Source: Methylococcaceae bacterium (lineage in GTDB: Bacteria; Pseudomonadota; Gammaproteobacteria; Methylococcales; Methylomonadaceae). From it: a stretch of 6,972 nucleotides of DNA. Each line of letters opens with the position of its first letter. Position 1 is the first letter of the stretch. The notes beneath the pieces are model-generated. The model was not told where the DNA came from. It ran no database searches and worked only from the letters and a program-made list of their open reading frames with translations. This document shows, piece after piece, positions 1 through 6,655 of this stretch. Both the position numbers and the translations under genes were made by a program. The stretch covers positions 1 through 6,972 of the forward strand of contig JAUXDP010000168.1 of the NCBI GenBank assembly GCA_030618325.1, read 5' to 3'.

Positions 1-347
1 TCAGCTATATACAGTTCTTTTTCCATCATCCTAGAAAAAGCAGTTGCCCACGGTTTCTAGCACAAGCTCTTGATTCCACAGCACTTCACAGATAAATACT
101 CCTGCATGATCTGCATTCACCACATCCATGTGGTTCAAAAAAATACACCTACTTAACCTATGGGTGAAGCTAAGTTTTTTTTAAAGCACTGTGAAACCAA
201 TATCTTGCACTATAATTCCGCATTCAACTGATTTTTCTAGGATAATTGGTCGGGTTAACAAGTAGCACAAATTCTGGATAATCATTCAGAATATATAGGG
301 GAAGGATAGAATTTCGCCCATTTTTTTCTCTAACTATCAAGAACCAA
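1..347. other. Left-edge intergenic region, no convincing gene
   Basis: No reading frame here has coding character that I can defend. A plus-strand frame open from the left edge stops at 58-60 (TAG) and could be the last 19 codons of a gene lying to the left; its end is unrecognised. On the minus strand, a 32-codon ORF (ATG near 126, stop near 31) and an ATG near the edge (27-29) have no clear ribosome binding site. Structure is limited to the A7/hairpin/T8 element at 137-182 and a near-palindrome at 271-292 (ATTCTGGAT, AATC loop, ATTCAGAAT, one G-T pair on the plus strand). The latter has no T tract and is not a classical terminator. Confidence 0.5.
137..182. terminator. Possible bidirectional rho-independent terminator
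   Basis: A hairpin at 152-169 pairs CTT and ACC on the left with GGT and AAG on the right around a TATG loop, with one A-G mismatch. It is flanked by seven A on the left (137-143) and eight T on the right (175-182). An alternative outer stem pairs ACTTA (151-155) with TAAGT (171-175), directly next to the T run. Read on either strand, a stem is followed within a few bases by a T tract. It could end minus-strand transcription from the desulfurase gene, whose stop is about 165 bases away, and any plus-strand gene entering from the left edge. The stems are short and AT-rich, so this is tentative. Confidence 0.3.
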
Positions 348-1550
348 TCAACGGCTAATTATATCCGTTAACTGGACAATACCATCTACCGTTTTAGAAA
401 TTTCATCTTCGTTATTATATATCCAAAAAGAAATGCGCAGCGATGCCGGTACGCATAATTGATCATGCAATGGCTGAGCGCAGTGGAACCCGGAACGGAC
501 ACAAATACCGTATCTATCACTTAAGCCGCGCGCCAAGGTGTGTGGAGAAAGCCCTTTAAAATTGAGGCTAAAGGGGCCGCCCGATGTTTTATCCACAGCA
601 CCCACAATACAACCTGCGGGCAACTTATTTTGAATTTCCTGTAACGCAAATTGTGAGAGTTGAGTAAACGAGGCATGCACTTCATCCATACCAATATTCA
701 TCAAAAAAGTGATAGCCTTTGAAAGCCCAACCACGCTTTCAATAGCTGGGGTACCCGCTTCAAACTTCCAGGGCGCATTTTTGGGGATATATGTGCCATC
801 AGCACTCACCTCCTCAATAGTCGATCCCCCTTTTAAAAACAAGTCCATTTCTTCTAATAACTCCGCTTTACCAAATAATACGCCAACGCCTGTTGGTGCT
901 CCCAGCTTGTGACCACTAAACGCCAGGAAGTCACAATCTAATTCGAGCACATCGATGGGCAGATGGGGGGCTGATTGCGCAGCATCGACCAACACTTTGG
1001 CTCCATACTGATGCGCTAATACACTGACTGCCTTTATATCAATAATATTGCCTGTTACATTTGATATTTGTGAAAGGCTAATCAAACCAACATCATTTTT
1101 TTCCAGCTCTCGTTGAAGCTCTTGCAAGTCGATCTGGCCGGCAGCATTTAGAGATAGTCGGTAAACTTCATCGGTCCAGGGTAAATAGTTCGAGTGGTGT
1201 TCAGCATAACTCGAAATCACACGCCGTCCTTTCCTGTCAAAATTATTAGCGATCAAGTTTAACGCTTCAGTGGTATTTCTTAAAAATACAATTTCATTAG
1301 GTTCCGCATTAATGAATGCGGCAACAATATCCCGGGTACCTTCATAAGCGTCGGTTGCTTCATCACTAAGGAAGTGCACCGAGCGATGAATATTAGCTGT
1401 GTGCTGGCTTAACATCTCATGCACAGCATCGATAACACACTGAGGTTTTAAGGCCGTGGCAGCACTATCGAGGTATATCAATGGTGACCCACTGGGCGAT
1501 GTTCGATTTAAAATAGGGAATTGTGAAGTAATTTCTATTTGATCATACAT
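348..1550 (-). CDS. SufS-type class II cysteine desulfurase (PLP enzyme)
   Basis: This 400-residue protein has the length and layout of SufS/CsdA enzymes, which remove sulfur from L-cysteine to give alanine and an enzyme persulfide. Visible landmarks are the N-terminal YLDSAAT (26-32), RNTTEALN (91-98), the cofactor-stacking His in EHHSN (H118 or H119), the PLP phosphate/pyridine contacts D189 and Q192 in VDAAQ, the Schiff-base lysine K215 in FSGHKLG, and FEAGTP (263-268). The active-site cysteine C357 sits in RSGFHCAQP, followed by the substrate-binding R372. It therefore looks catalytically intact rather than a decayed aminotransferase. The ATG overlaps the last 8 bases of the upstream adenylating enzyme, so the two are probably translationally coupled; no strong Shine-Dalgarno is seen. 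No SufB, C, D, E, U or Isc genes are near, which argues against a housekeeping Fe-S role. A dedicated sulfur donor for a biosynthetic or modification pathway is my inference. A related PLP lyase or transaminase activity cannot be excluded. Confidence 0.85.
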   Translation of the reverse strand: MYDQIEITSQFPILNRTSPSGSPLIYLDSAATALKPQCVIDAVHEMLSQHTANIHRSVHFLSDEATDAYEGTRDIVAAFINAEPNEIVFLRNTTEALNLIANNFDRKGRRVISSYAEHHSNYLPWTDEVYRLSLNAAGQIDLQELQRELEKNDVGLISLSQISNVTGNIIDIKAVSVLAHQYGAKVLVDAAQSAPHLPIDVLELDCDFLAFSGHKLGAPTGVGVLFGKAELLEEMDLFLKGGSTIEEVSADGTYIPKNAPWKFEAGTPAIESVVGLSKAITFLMNIGMDEVHASFTQLSQFALQEIQNKLPAGCIVGAVDKTSGGPFSLNFKGLSPHTLARGLSDRYGICVRSGFHCAQPLHDQLCVPASLRISFWIYNNEDEISKTVDGIVQLTDIISR

Positions 1551-3000
1551 GTGTCATTAACCTATTAACCTTAAAGGCTACATATTTTCCGCTCGCTTCA
1601 GGCGTAATAAAGGCACTTTCCTTGATGGATGGTTTAAGTGAAGTGCCAAGAAGTTCGGCCAAATCTTTAGCTAACGATTTTTTATCAACTTCGTTATTAC
1701 AGACTATGACCGCTTTAAACAGGTCATTTGATATCTGGACTAATTTAAAATTCAAGATATTTTCATAACCAAAAAATAAATTTTGCAGATCTCTTGCTGT
1801 TACCAACTTGCCTTTAGACGTGATAATGCTTTCTTGTTGTCGACCAAGAATTTGAATAACTCTAGGCAGATTATCTTCTTCCTGAGATTGAATTGCCACA
1901 CCAATATCGCCAATTTCATAGCGTATAATCGGCATTGCAAAGTTGGTTAAATCCGTAACCACAATTTTACCTGGTTTTCCTTTTTCTACAGGCTCGTTAT
2001 CATCATCCAGGATTTCTAAATAGACAAGATTTTGATAAACCATGATAGCATCATCATTTTTTTCCGAGCAACCAATGGCGCCCACCTCTCCGGTACCGTA
2101 TACATTGATAAACGGTGCGAAAAAAGCATTGGATATCTGTTTTATCATTATTTCAGATGCCAGGCCGCCGTATGGTAAAACGGCTTTTATTTTACTAAAT
2201 TTTAAATTTCGCTCCTTAGCTCTCTTGGCGAGCCAAAAGAGGAAATGCGGCAACCCTCTTAACACCTCAATGTTCTCATCTAAAATCATATCCAGATAAT
2301 TATCCAGCTGTTCCTTCATTTCATCCCAGGAAGCAGCTTTGACGGGAAGCAGTGTTTTTCTATTTAACAATATTTGTCTTTCAATACGTCCTCGCAAATC
2401 AGAAATACTGGTCTGACTAAAGATGCTTTTATTATTGATACTCCAGATTATATACTGAAACAAAGGTTCTGGCCCTTCATCCGCCAGGCCACAGATAATG
2501 TTACAGGCATGCGGTGGCACATCAATGCCGGGTTTACCCAGGGGCTGGCCGATGGCAATGTTTAAATTTAGATGTTCTGCAGCCCGCAGGTGATCTCTTT
2601 TATTGAAATCAGTGACCACTGTCATCCTGTCAGTAGTACCGGCTGATGATAAATATTGCCAATTGTCTTGCGTGCCCTTGACTGTGATTTTATCTGGGAA
2701 ACCAGAGCAATAAACAAGTTTATTGGTGACGGGTATTTTTTTTAATGTTTGTACCGCATTTTCGGGGACGATGCTATTCACATCTATGCCTGCCTCGACA
2801 AATACCTCTTGCCAATATTCAACATCTTTGCCCGCAGTTTTAATAAGGGTAGCGAGTTTTTTATGTTGAAACTTGCTTCTTTGACGATCATCGCTGTTTT
2901 GAAAGCGAAGCATTTCCTTATACAAACTCCAAAAGTTTGTGCTTGAACATAGCTCGACTAATGGAAAGACTATATTGGAAAAAAGAAATTGTTTAATCAT
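1543..3000 (-). CDS. Phenylacetate-CoA ligase-like adenylate-forming enzyme
   Basis: The protein (485 residues from the chosen ATG) belongs to the AMP-forming acyl ligase family, in the PaaK/CapK/coenzyme F390 synthetase-like branch. Such enzymes activate a carboxylate as acyl-AMP, then pass it to CoA or another nucleophile. Motifs in order are the phosphate loop SSAGTTDRM (118-126), the A5-like VYGTGEVG (300-307), YEIGD (361-365, ribose-binding Asp), ILGR hinge (384-387) and a C-terminal GKYVAFKV with the candidate catalytic lysine K472. The phosphate loop differs from the usual SSGTTGKP, with Asp and Arg replacing the second Gly and the Lys. I chose the ATG at 2998-3000 because the protein then begins MIKQFLF and leads directly into the family's typical N-terminal helices. 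The frame runs upstream to a TTG at 3064-3066, but that adds 22 basic residues without support. An AAGGG lies 11 bases upstream of the ATG. The end overlaps the cysteine desulfurase start by 8 bases, so the two form an operon. The substrate cannot be told from sequence. Confidence 0.8.
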   Translation of the reverse strand: MIKQFLFSNIVFPLVELCSSTNFWSLYKEMLRFQNSDDRQRSKFQHKKLATLIKTAGKDVEYWQEVFVEAGIDVNSIVPENAVQTLKKIPVTNKLVYCSGFPDKITVKGTQDNWQYLSSAGTTDRMTVVTDFNKRDHLRAAEHLNLNIAIGQPLGKPGIDVPPHACNIICGLADEGPEPLFQYIIWSINNKSIFSQTSISDLRGRIERQILLNRKTLLPVKAASWDEMKEQLDNYLDMILDENIEVLRGLPHFLFWLAKRAKERNLKFSKIKAVLPYGGLASEIMIKQISNAFFAPFINVYGTGEVGAIGCSEKNDDAIMVYQNLVYLEILDDDNEPVEKGKPGKIVVTDLTNFAMPIIRYEIGDIGVAIQSQEEDNLPRVIQILGRQQESIITSKGKLVTARDLQNLFFGYENILNFKLVQISNDLFKAVIVCNNEVDKKSLAKDLAELLGTSLKPSIKESAFITPEASGKYVAFKVNRLMTHV

Positions 3001-3353
3001 TACTATCGTTACCCTTATATTCTGCTTTCGCTTGACAAATTTAATAGGATTAAGCGATAAACCCAATGGTAGTATAGAGTTGATCCATGGAGGCTGTGAA
3101 AGTATTTGGTTTTCCCCTTTGAAAAAGTTAGCGCGTCACTGCGTGGCTCATGATAGATTTTTGGGATTCCATGCCACAAAACGGATTCGCCACGTGTAAA
3201 TCGATTGCTCTGGCCGCCCTGTGTCCACCTTGACTATGCATAAAGGCCGCTTCGTCAAGGCTCCCGCAAAGGGCTTTACGGCTCTCATCAAACAATTATA
3301 GCTCCCTTGCTGCTGTTTGCTTGGTTTTGGTTTGTGCTCTTTATCAAGCACGG

Positions 3354-3380
3354 ACTATCAATCTATTCGATATTGATAGT
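3354..3380. repeat. 9-bp perfect inverted repeat
   Basis: ACTATCAAT at 3354-3362 is the exact reverse complement of ATTGATAGT at 3372-3380, with a 9-base spacer. It sits at the right edge of the segment with opposed short ORFs. No T tract follows on either strand, so it is not a typical terminator. It could be an operator, an RNA hairpin in a minus-strand transcript, or the border of an element. Confidence 0.5.
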
Positions 3381-3419
3381 GTAGGCAAGTGAATATTAAA
3401 CGAAATAATTAATTTTTCC

Positions 3420-3439
3420 TATTGTACTTTAGTACAGTA
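3420..3439. promoter_or_regulatory. LexA (SOS) box-like palindrome
   Basis: The 20 bases TATTGTACTTTAGTACAGTA match the gammaproteobacterial LexA consensus TACTGTATATATATACAGTA at 13 of the 14 arm positions; the only arm mismatch is T for C in the CTGT core. The core is thus TTGT, eight bases, ACAG. On the minus strand it overlaps a TACAAT hexamer (3421-3426), a plausible -10, but no good -35 is found at the right spacing. The nearest minus-strand start codons downstream are the doubtful GTG ORF at 3351 and the ligase ATG at 3000. No plus-strand gene follows in the window. The match is seen directly; LexA control is inferred. Confidence 0.45.
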
Positions 3440-3572
3440 AGAACACCGTTGAGACTGTGAATGTATTGCTACATCAGGTAGGCTAGAAGATATTCTTCGT
3501 ACAGGCTATCCAAAGAGTTACTGTCCAAAATTTTCACGCATAATCCTGATTTTTTTTAAAACAATTACTTTG

Positions 3573-4397
3573 TTAGTTATATTGATTATCTACATTTAAT
3601 AAAATCACTTCAATTTCCTCTGTGATTTCTTCCTGACGGAAAATCTGGCTTTTTTTGTGTATTTTTTCGGTTGTTTCATCCAGGTGTCTGACCGCATTAT
3701 CCAGATGTTGCAGACGTTGGTTATTTTCGTTAGTTAGAGAAGTGTATAAAATATCTTGCAGAGAGCTAAGTATATAATGTTCAACCAGTTCGAGTAGAAA
3801 CTGAGGTGGTTCCAGATTTAACAGGGGTTCAACTTTATAAGTAGTGTGCTGAAAGGAATCATCATTAAAAGGTGGTAAAAGTGACTGTAAACTCGTTTCT
3901 ATATGCACGTCCCGATGAAATAATACTGATAGACCAAATACCGGATGTTGCTCTTGTAGTTTGCTAAGAACATTACTCAGATTTTCCAGTATGTGACTGA
4001 TTTCATCGCTGCTATTGGCCCCCATTAATTCAATGAATGGAATCTCACTGTTATGTAGCCGGCTACATAAACGATGACCTACTGCAATAACGATGTCAGC
4101 AGAGAGTGACAATAGCGGGGCAATCAGACTTTCGTTAAAATTACCGCAAAAACCTCTTTCGGAACCCACTACAATAATGACGTTTGGGTGCTTCGCTTCT
4201 AAATCGGGCAGGCCGGGATAAAACCGCAAAAAATCAGCCGCAACAGTTTCAATATGCTGGACAACAAGCCTTTGTGCTTGCCGATACTTTGTCAGTTTGT
4301 GTATTTCCATGAAAGCCATATTCTTAAGGGAATGTAGAATGCTACGAATTTCCTTAAGTTGCTCAATATGCTGCTGCAGAACGTGACTTTGACTCAT
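3573..4397 (-). CDS. atpG: N-type ATPase gamma subunit (central stalk)
   Basis: At 274 residues this is slightly shorter than the usual gamma (about 285). It has the expected architecture: an N-terminal helix containing SLKNMAFMEIHKL (23-35), in place of the common ITKAMEMVAASKM, a Rossmann-like middle with VVGSERGFCGNFN (76-88, matching the LSTDRGLCGGLN region of standard gamma), and a C-terminal helix (about 208-268) ending in RQEEITEEIEVIL, the counterpart of RQASITQELTEI. The two long helices form the coiled coil that rotates inside the alpha-beta hexamer and contacts the c-ring. The start overlaps the alpha stop as ATGA, giving coupled translation. It is the last gene of the operon, as in N-ATPase operons, where beta and epsilon are at the front instead of after gamma. 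Its divergence from standard gamma fits that subfamily. Confidence 0.88.
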   Translation of the reverse strand: MSQSHVLQQHIEQLKEIRSILHSLKNMAFMEIHKLTKYRQAQRLVVQHIETVAADFLRFYPGLPDLEAKHPNVIIVVGSERGFCGNFNESLIAPLLSLSADIVIAVGHRLCSRLHNSEIPFIELMGANSSDEISHILENLSNVLSKLQEQHPVFGLSVLFHRDVHIETSLQSLLPPFNDDSFQHTTYKVEPLLNLEPPQFLLELVEHYILSSLQDILYTSLTNENNQRLQHLDNAVRHLDETTEKIHKKSQIFRQEEITEEIEVILLNVDNQYN

Positions 4398-5905
4398 GAA
4401 GTGGTTTCTCTATAACTTGATTGACTACCGGATAGCTTATCTGCAAGAAATTGCTGCCAGTGTTGTAAATCACTGTTTAATGTTAATGTCGACTCTTGTA
4501 TTAGCTGTTTTAACAGTTCTAATTGTGCATTTATCTGAGAGGGTTGAAAGTGGTCTAATAAACCATCGTTATAAGCAATCAGCCAGGCTAACTGAAAAGT
4601 ACTTGTTTCTAGCATCAGACGATCCTGTTTTAAAATCTCTCTTAGTAAACGTCCGCGTTTAATTCGAGCCTCCATAGATGATTCAAGTTTTTGCCCGAAA
4701 CGAGAAAAGTTTTCCAGCTCCAGAAATTGCAGGTAATCTAGTTTCATTCTGCCGGCCTGCTCGCGAATCGCAAGATGTTGGGTTTTTCCACCAATTCTGG
4801 AGACTGATAGACTGATATCTATAGCTGGCCGGAATCCAGAGACAAATAGATCGCTATTCAAATAAATTTGTCCATCGGTAATTGAAATTAGATTGGTGGG
4901 TATGTAAGCGGCTATTTCGCCTTGTTTGGTCTCGACGATGGGTAGTGCAGTCATACTGCCGCCGCCATGTTCGGCATTTAGCCTGGTACTTCGTTCTAGC
5001 AGACGGGAGTGAACAAAAAAAATATCGCCAGGATAAGCCTCGCGGCCGGGTGGGCGGCGCAGTAATAATGACAATTCACGGTAGGTTTTGGCGTGAGTAG
5101 ACAAGTCATCATAAACTATCAGGGTATCATGACCTTGTTGCATCCAGTATTCGGCTAGAGCACAACCAGCAAACGGAGCAATATATCGTAAGCCAGGTAA
5201 AGCGGTGGCTTCCGCGACCACGCAAACGGTATAATCCATAGCACCATATTGGCGCAGAAGTTCGATGGTATTAACCACAGTTGAGCGTTTTTGGCCTATT
5301 AACACATAAATACAGAATACATTTTTGTCCTTCTGGTTAATCACAGTATCTATTGCTAGACTACTTCGCCCCGTACCTTCATCACCAATAAGCAGTTGAC
5401 GCTGGCCTTTACCGATTGGAATCAGAGAGTCAATGATTTTAATGCCGGTATAGAGTGGTTCGCGGACAAATTCTCTGGCGATAATAGGAGGGGAGGTTCG
5501 TTCCAGGTTGCCGCGCACCACATGAGAAGGTTTTCTCTGACCATCTAGCGGTTCACCAAGTGGATCGATAACGCGACCTAGAAAAGTATCCCCGACCGGT
5601 ACGCTGAGAACATGTTTTGCAAGATGAACCAGTGTACCGGAGGTTAGCGCTTTAGTTTCGTAAAACAGAATAGCACCAATCAGTTCGCGGTTAAGGTCAA
5701 ACACCATCGCACGACTACCATCGGCAAAAATCAGAATATCTTCAATGGCGGCAGATGATAACCCTTTAATCCAGGAAATACCATCACCTATAGACACGAC
5801 AATACCTTGTTCAGTAATACGCAATCCTGGTTGATAATGATTCAGCCAGTCATGCTGTTTTTGCAACTGCCTGCTGTTGGCATATAAATCAGTATCAGAA
5901 AGCAT
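4394..5905 (-). CDS. atpA: N-type ATPase alpha subunit
   Basis: The protein (503 residues from the chosen ATG) is a full-length F1 alpha subunit, the non-catalytic nucleotide-binding partner of beta. Seen in order are the N-terminal beta-barrel (about 25-95), LGRVIDPLGEPLDG (109-122), the P-loop GDEGTGRSS (174-182), IGQKRST (203-209), the Walker B strand LIVYDDLS (262-269), LLRRPPGREAYPGD (281-294), and PAIDISLSVSRIGG (360-373) with the arginine finger R370. The P-loop lysine is replaced by Arg (R180, codon CGA), unusual for alpha. I chose the ATG at 5903-5905 over the TTG at 5918-5920 because a GGAG lies 7 bases upstream and the extra five residues have no family support. With this start it overlaps the b-subunit end by 11 bases. 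The 4-base overlap with gamma and the absence of a delta gene between b and alpha support the N-type assignment. Confidence 0.93.
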   Translation of the reverse strand: MLSDTDLYANSRQLQKQHDWLNHYQPGLRITEQGIVVSIGDGISWIKGLSSAAIEDILIFADGSRAMVFDLNRELIGAILFYETKALTSGTLVHLAKHVLSVPVGDTFLGRVIDPLGEPLDGQRKPSHVVRGNLERTSPPIIAREFVREPLYTGIKIIDSLIPIGKGQRQLLIGDEGTGRSSLAIDTVINQKDKNVFCIYVLIGQKRSTVVNTIELLRQYGAMDYTVCVVAEATALPGLRYIAPFAGCALAEYWMQQGHDTLIVYDDLSTHAKTYRELSLLLRRPPGREAYPGDIFFVHSRLLERSTRLNAEHGGGSMTALPIVETKQGEIAAYIPTNLISITDGQIYLNSDLFVSGFRPAIDISLSVSRIGGKTQHLAIREQAGRMKLDYLQFLELENFSRFGQKLESSMEARIKRGRLLREILKQDRLMLETSTFQLAWLIAYNDGLLDHFQPSQINAQLELLKQLIQESTLTLNSDLQHWQQFLADKLSGSQSSYRETTS

Positions 5906-6641
5906 CGGAGAACTCCGCAAAACCGCTCAATTCATGCTGTAGACTGGCATGTAATGCCCAGGCACCTATATCAATTTGAAGGCCGGCAATGAGTTCTGGA
6001 TTTTGACTGTATTGAAATCGTAACGGGTTGTTAATCAGGGAAGTAAAAATTTCTTCTAGTTGTTGTTTCTGGTCGGTGTTTAGCGGGTAAACACTGCTGA
6101 CATTTAAATCCAGTATTTTTTCGCTATCCAGTGCCTGCAATGACTGTTGACAATCCTCCGGTAGCTGATTTAACTGGCTGAACAGCAAGTTAAACAGACG
6201 GGTTTCTAGCTCAGGCCCTGCTGTTTGTTGCAATAATATTGCAGCAAAGCGGGAGCCATTTTGCAGTGCTAATGTTTGTTGATGGCGCTGCAATTCCTGC
6301 TGTTGCCGCTGTTGTGCACTATGAGACTTACTACGTTCCTGTTCAAGTTCTTTTTGCAATGACAAAAGTTTTTGCTGTCTTTCTGTTTCCAGTTGCTGAT
6401 GCAAATGGGTTATGGTGACTTGTTTTTCCTTCTCCCATTGTTGTAGACGATTTTCATAACTGTTCTTGAGATGTTCGGCCTCCTGACGCATCTGTGCCGC
6501 TTCGGCCAGTGTCTGGTCAACCTGATGTTTGCGGCGCTTAATCATCTCCCTTACTGGTTTGTAAAACAGGCGCTGTAGTATCCAGACCAGAATCAGAAAA
6601 TTTATGAGTTCAAAGGTAAAAGTGGACAGATTAAATTCCAT
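5895..6641 (-). CDS. atpF: N-type ATPase b subunit with delta-like C-terminus
   Basis: At 248 residues it is much longer than a standard b subunit (about 156). It starts with one transmembrane helix (about residues 8-26, FTFELINFLILVWILQRLF) and the FYKPVREMI turn typical of b subunits. Residues about 35-125 form a long charged, Gln-rich coiled coil, the peripheral stalk. The last ~110 residues (about 140-248) are globular, and their end (ELIAGLQIDIGAWALHASLQ, 216-235) resembles the C-terminus of the delta subunit, where AGVIIRAGDMVIDGSVRG occurs in E. coli. With no delta gene between b and alpha, this domain probably takes over delta's job of tying the stalk to F1; that is inference from the motif and gene order. 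The start ATG has AGGA 8 bases upstream and lies 14 bases after the c stop. Confidence 0.88.
   Translation of the reverse strand: MEFNLSTFTFELINFLILVWILQRLFYKPVREMIKRRKHQVDQTLAEAAQMRQEAEHLKNSYENRLQQWEKEKQVTITHLHQQLETERQQKLLSLQKELEQERSKSHSAQQRQQQELQRHQQTLALQNGSRFAAILLQQTAGPELETRLFNLLFSQLNQLPEDCQQSLQALDSEKILDLNVSSVYPLNTDQKQQLEEIFTSLINNPLRFQYSQNPELIAGLQIDIGAWALHASLQHELSGFAEFSDAF
5906..5917 (-). promoter_or_regulatory. Alpha-subunit ribosome binding site inside a hairpin
   Basis: Immediately before the alpha ATG the minus strand reads CGGAGTTCTCCG, a perfect palindrome that contains the GGAG Shine-Dalgarno (5913-5916). Folded with a four-base loop (GTTC), it would hide the ribosome binding site. 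The site lies within the last codons of the b gene, so ribosomes finishing b would open it. This decides the ATG at 5905 as the start and suggests coupling of alpha synthesis to b. The hairpin is short, so the effect may be modest. Confidence 0.5.
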
Positions 6642-6655
6642 TTGGTGTGTCCTGA

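Larger units (their letters stand above)
3001..3572. other. Intergenic region between ATPase operon and ligase gene
   Basis: About 570 bases separate the gamma-subunit stop from the ligase start. A 67-codon minus-strand frame (3148-3351, GTG start) and a plus-strand frame ending at 3199 overlap tail to tail over about 50 bases; each reads as short, low-quality protein with no recognised domain. I think neither is a gene, and that roughly 3070-3351 is a non-coding element or a remnant of one. To its right are a 9-bp inverted repeat (3354-3380) and a LexA-box-like palindrome (3420-3439). A small hairpin, GAAGA/TCTTC, lies at 3486-3498 without a T tract. No good terminator is seen after the gamma gene, so read-through into the left-hand unit is possible. 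Confidence 0.5.

Noticed and set aside
1..60. Plus-strand frame with a faint SAIYS-like stretch recalling an IS66 transposase end
   Set aside because: Only a few residues match and the following residues do not; too short to support a mobile element.
1..126. Small minus-strand ORFs (32 codons, and an ATG at the very edge)
   Set aside because: No ribosome binding site, no similarity recognised, and length within chance expectation.
3001..3066. N-terminal extension of the ligase to a TTG start
   Set aside because: The added 22 residues are basic and do not resemble the family, whereas the ATG at 2998-3000 gives the typical beginning. A TTG start would need a clear ribosome binding site, and none is seen.
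2939..3199. 86-codon plus-strand frame
   Set aside because: Its first part is antisense to the ligase gene start and its second part lies in the opposed-ORF segment; no domain or ribosome binding site.
3148..3351. 67-codon minus-strand frame as a gene
   Set aside because: GTG start without a clear Shine-Dalgarno, no domain, and a plus-strand open frame overlaps its end. It is treated as part of a non-coding segment.
3540..3575. Terminator for the ATPase operon (AACAA/TTGTT pairing and the T8 run)
   Set aside because: The stem is 5 bp and overlaps the gamma stop codon, and the homopolymer reads as A, not T, on the transcribed strand.
4396..5100. Plus-strand frames antisense to the gamma/alpha genes
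   Set aside because: Shadow frames of a strongly conserved coding sequence on the other strand.
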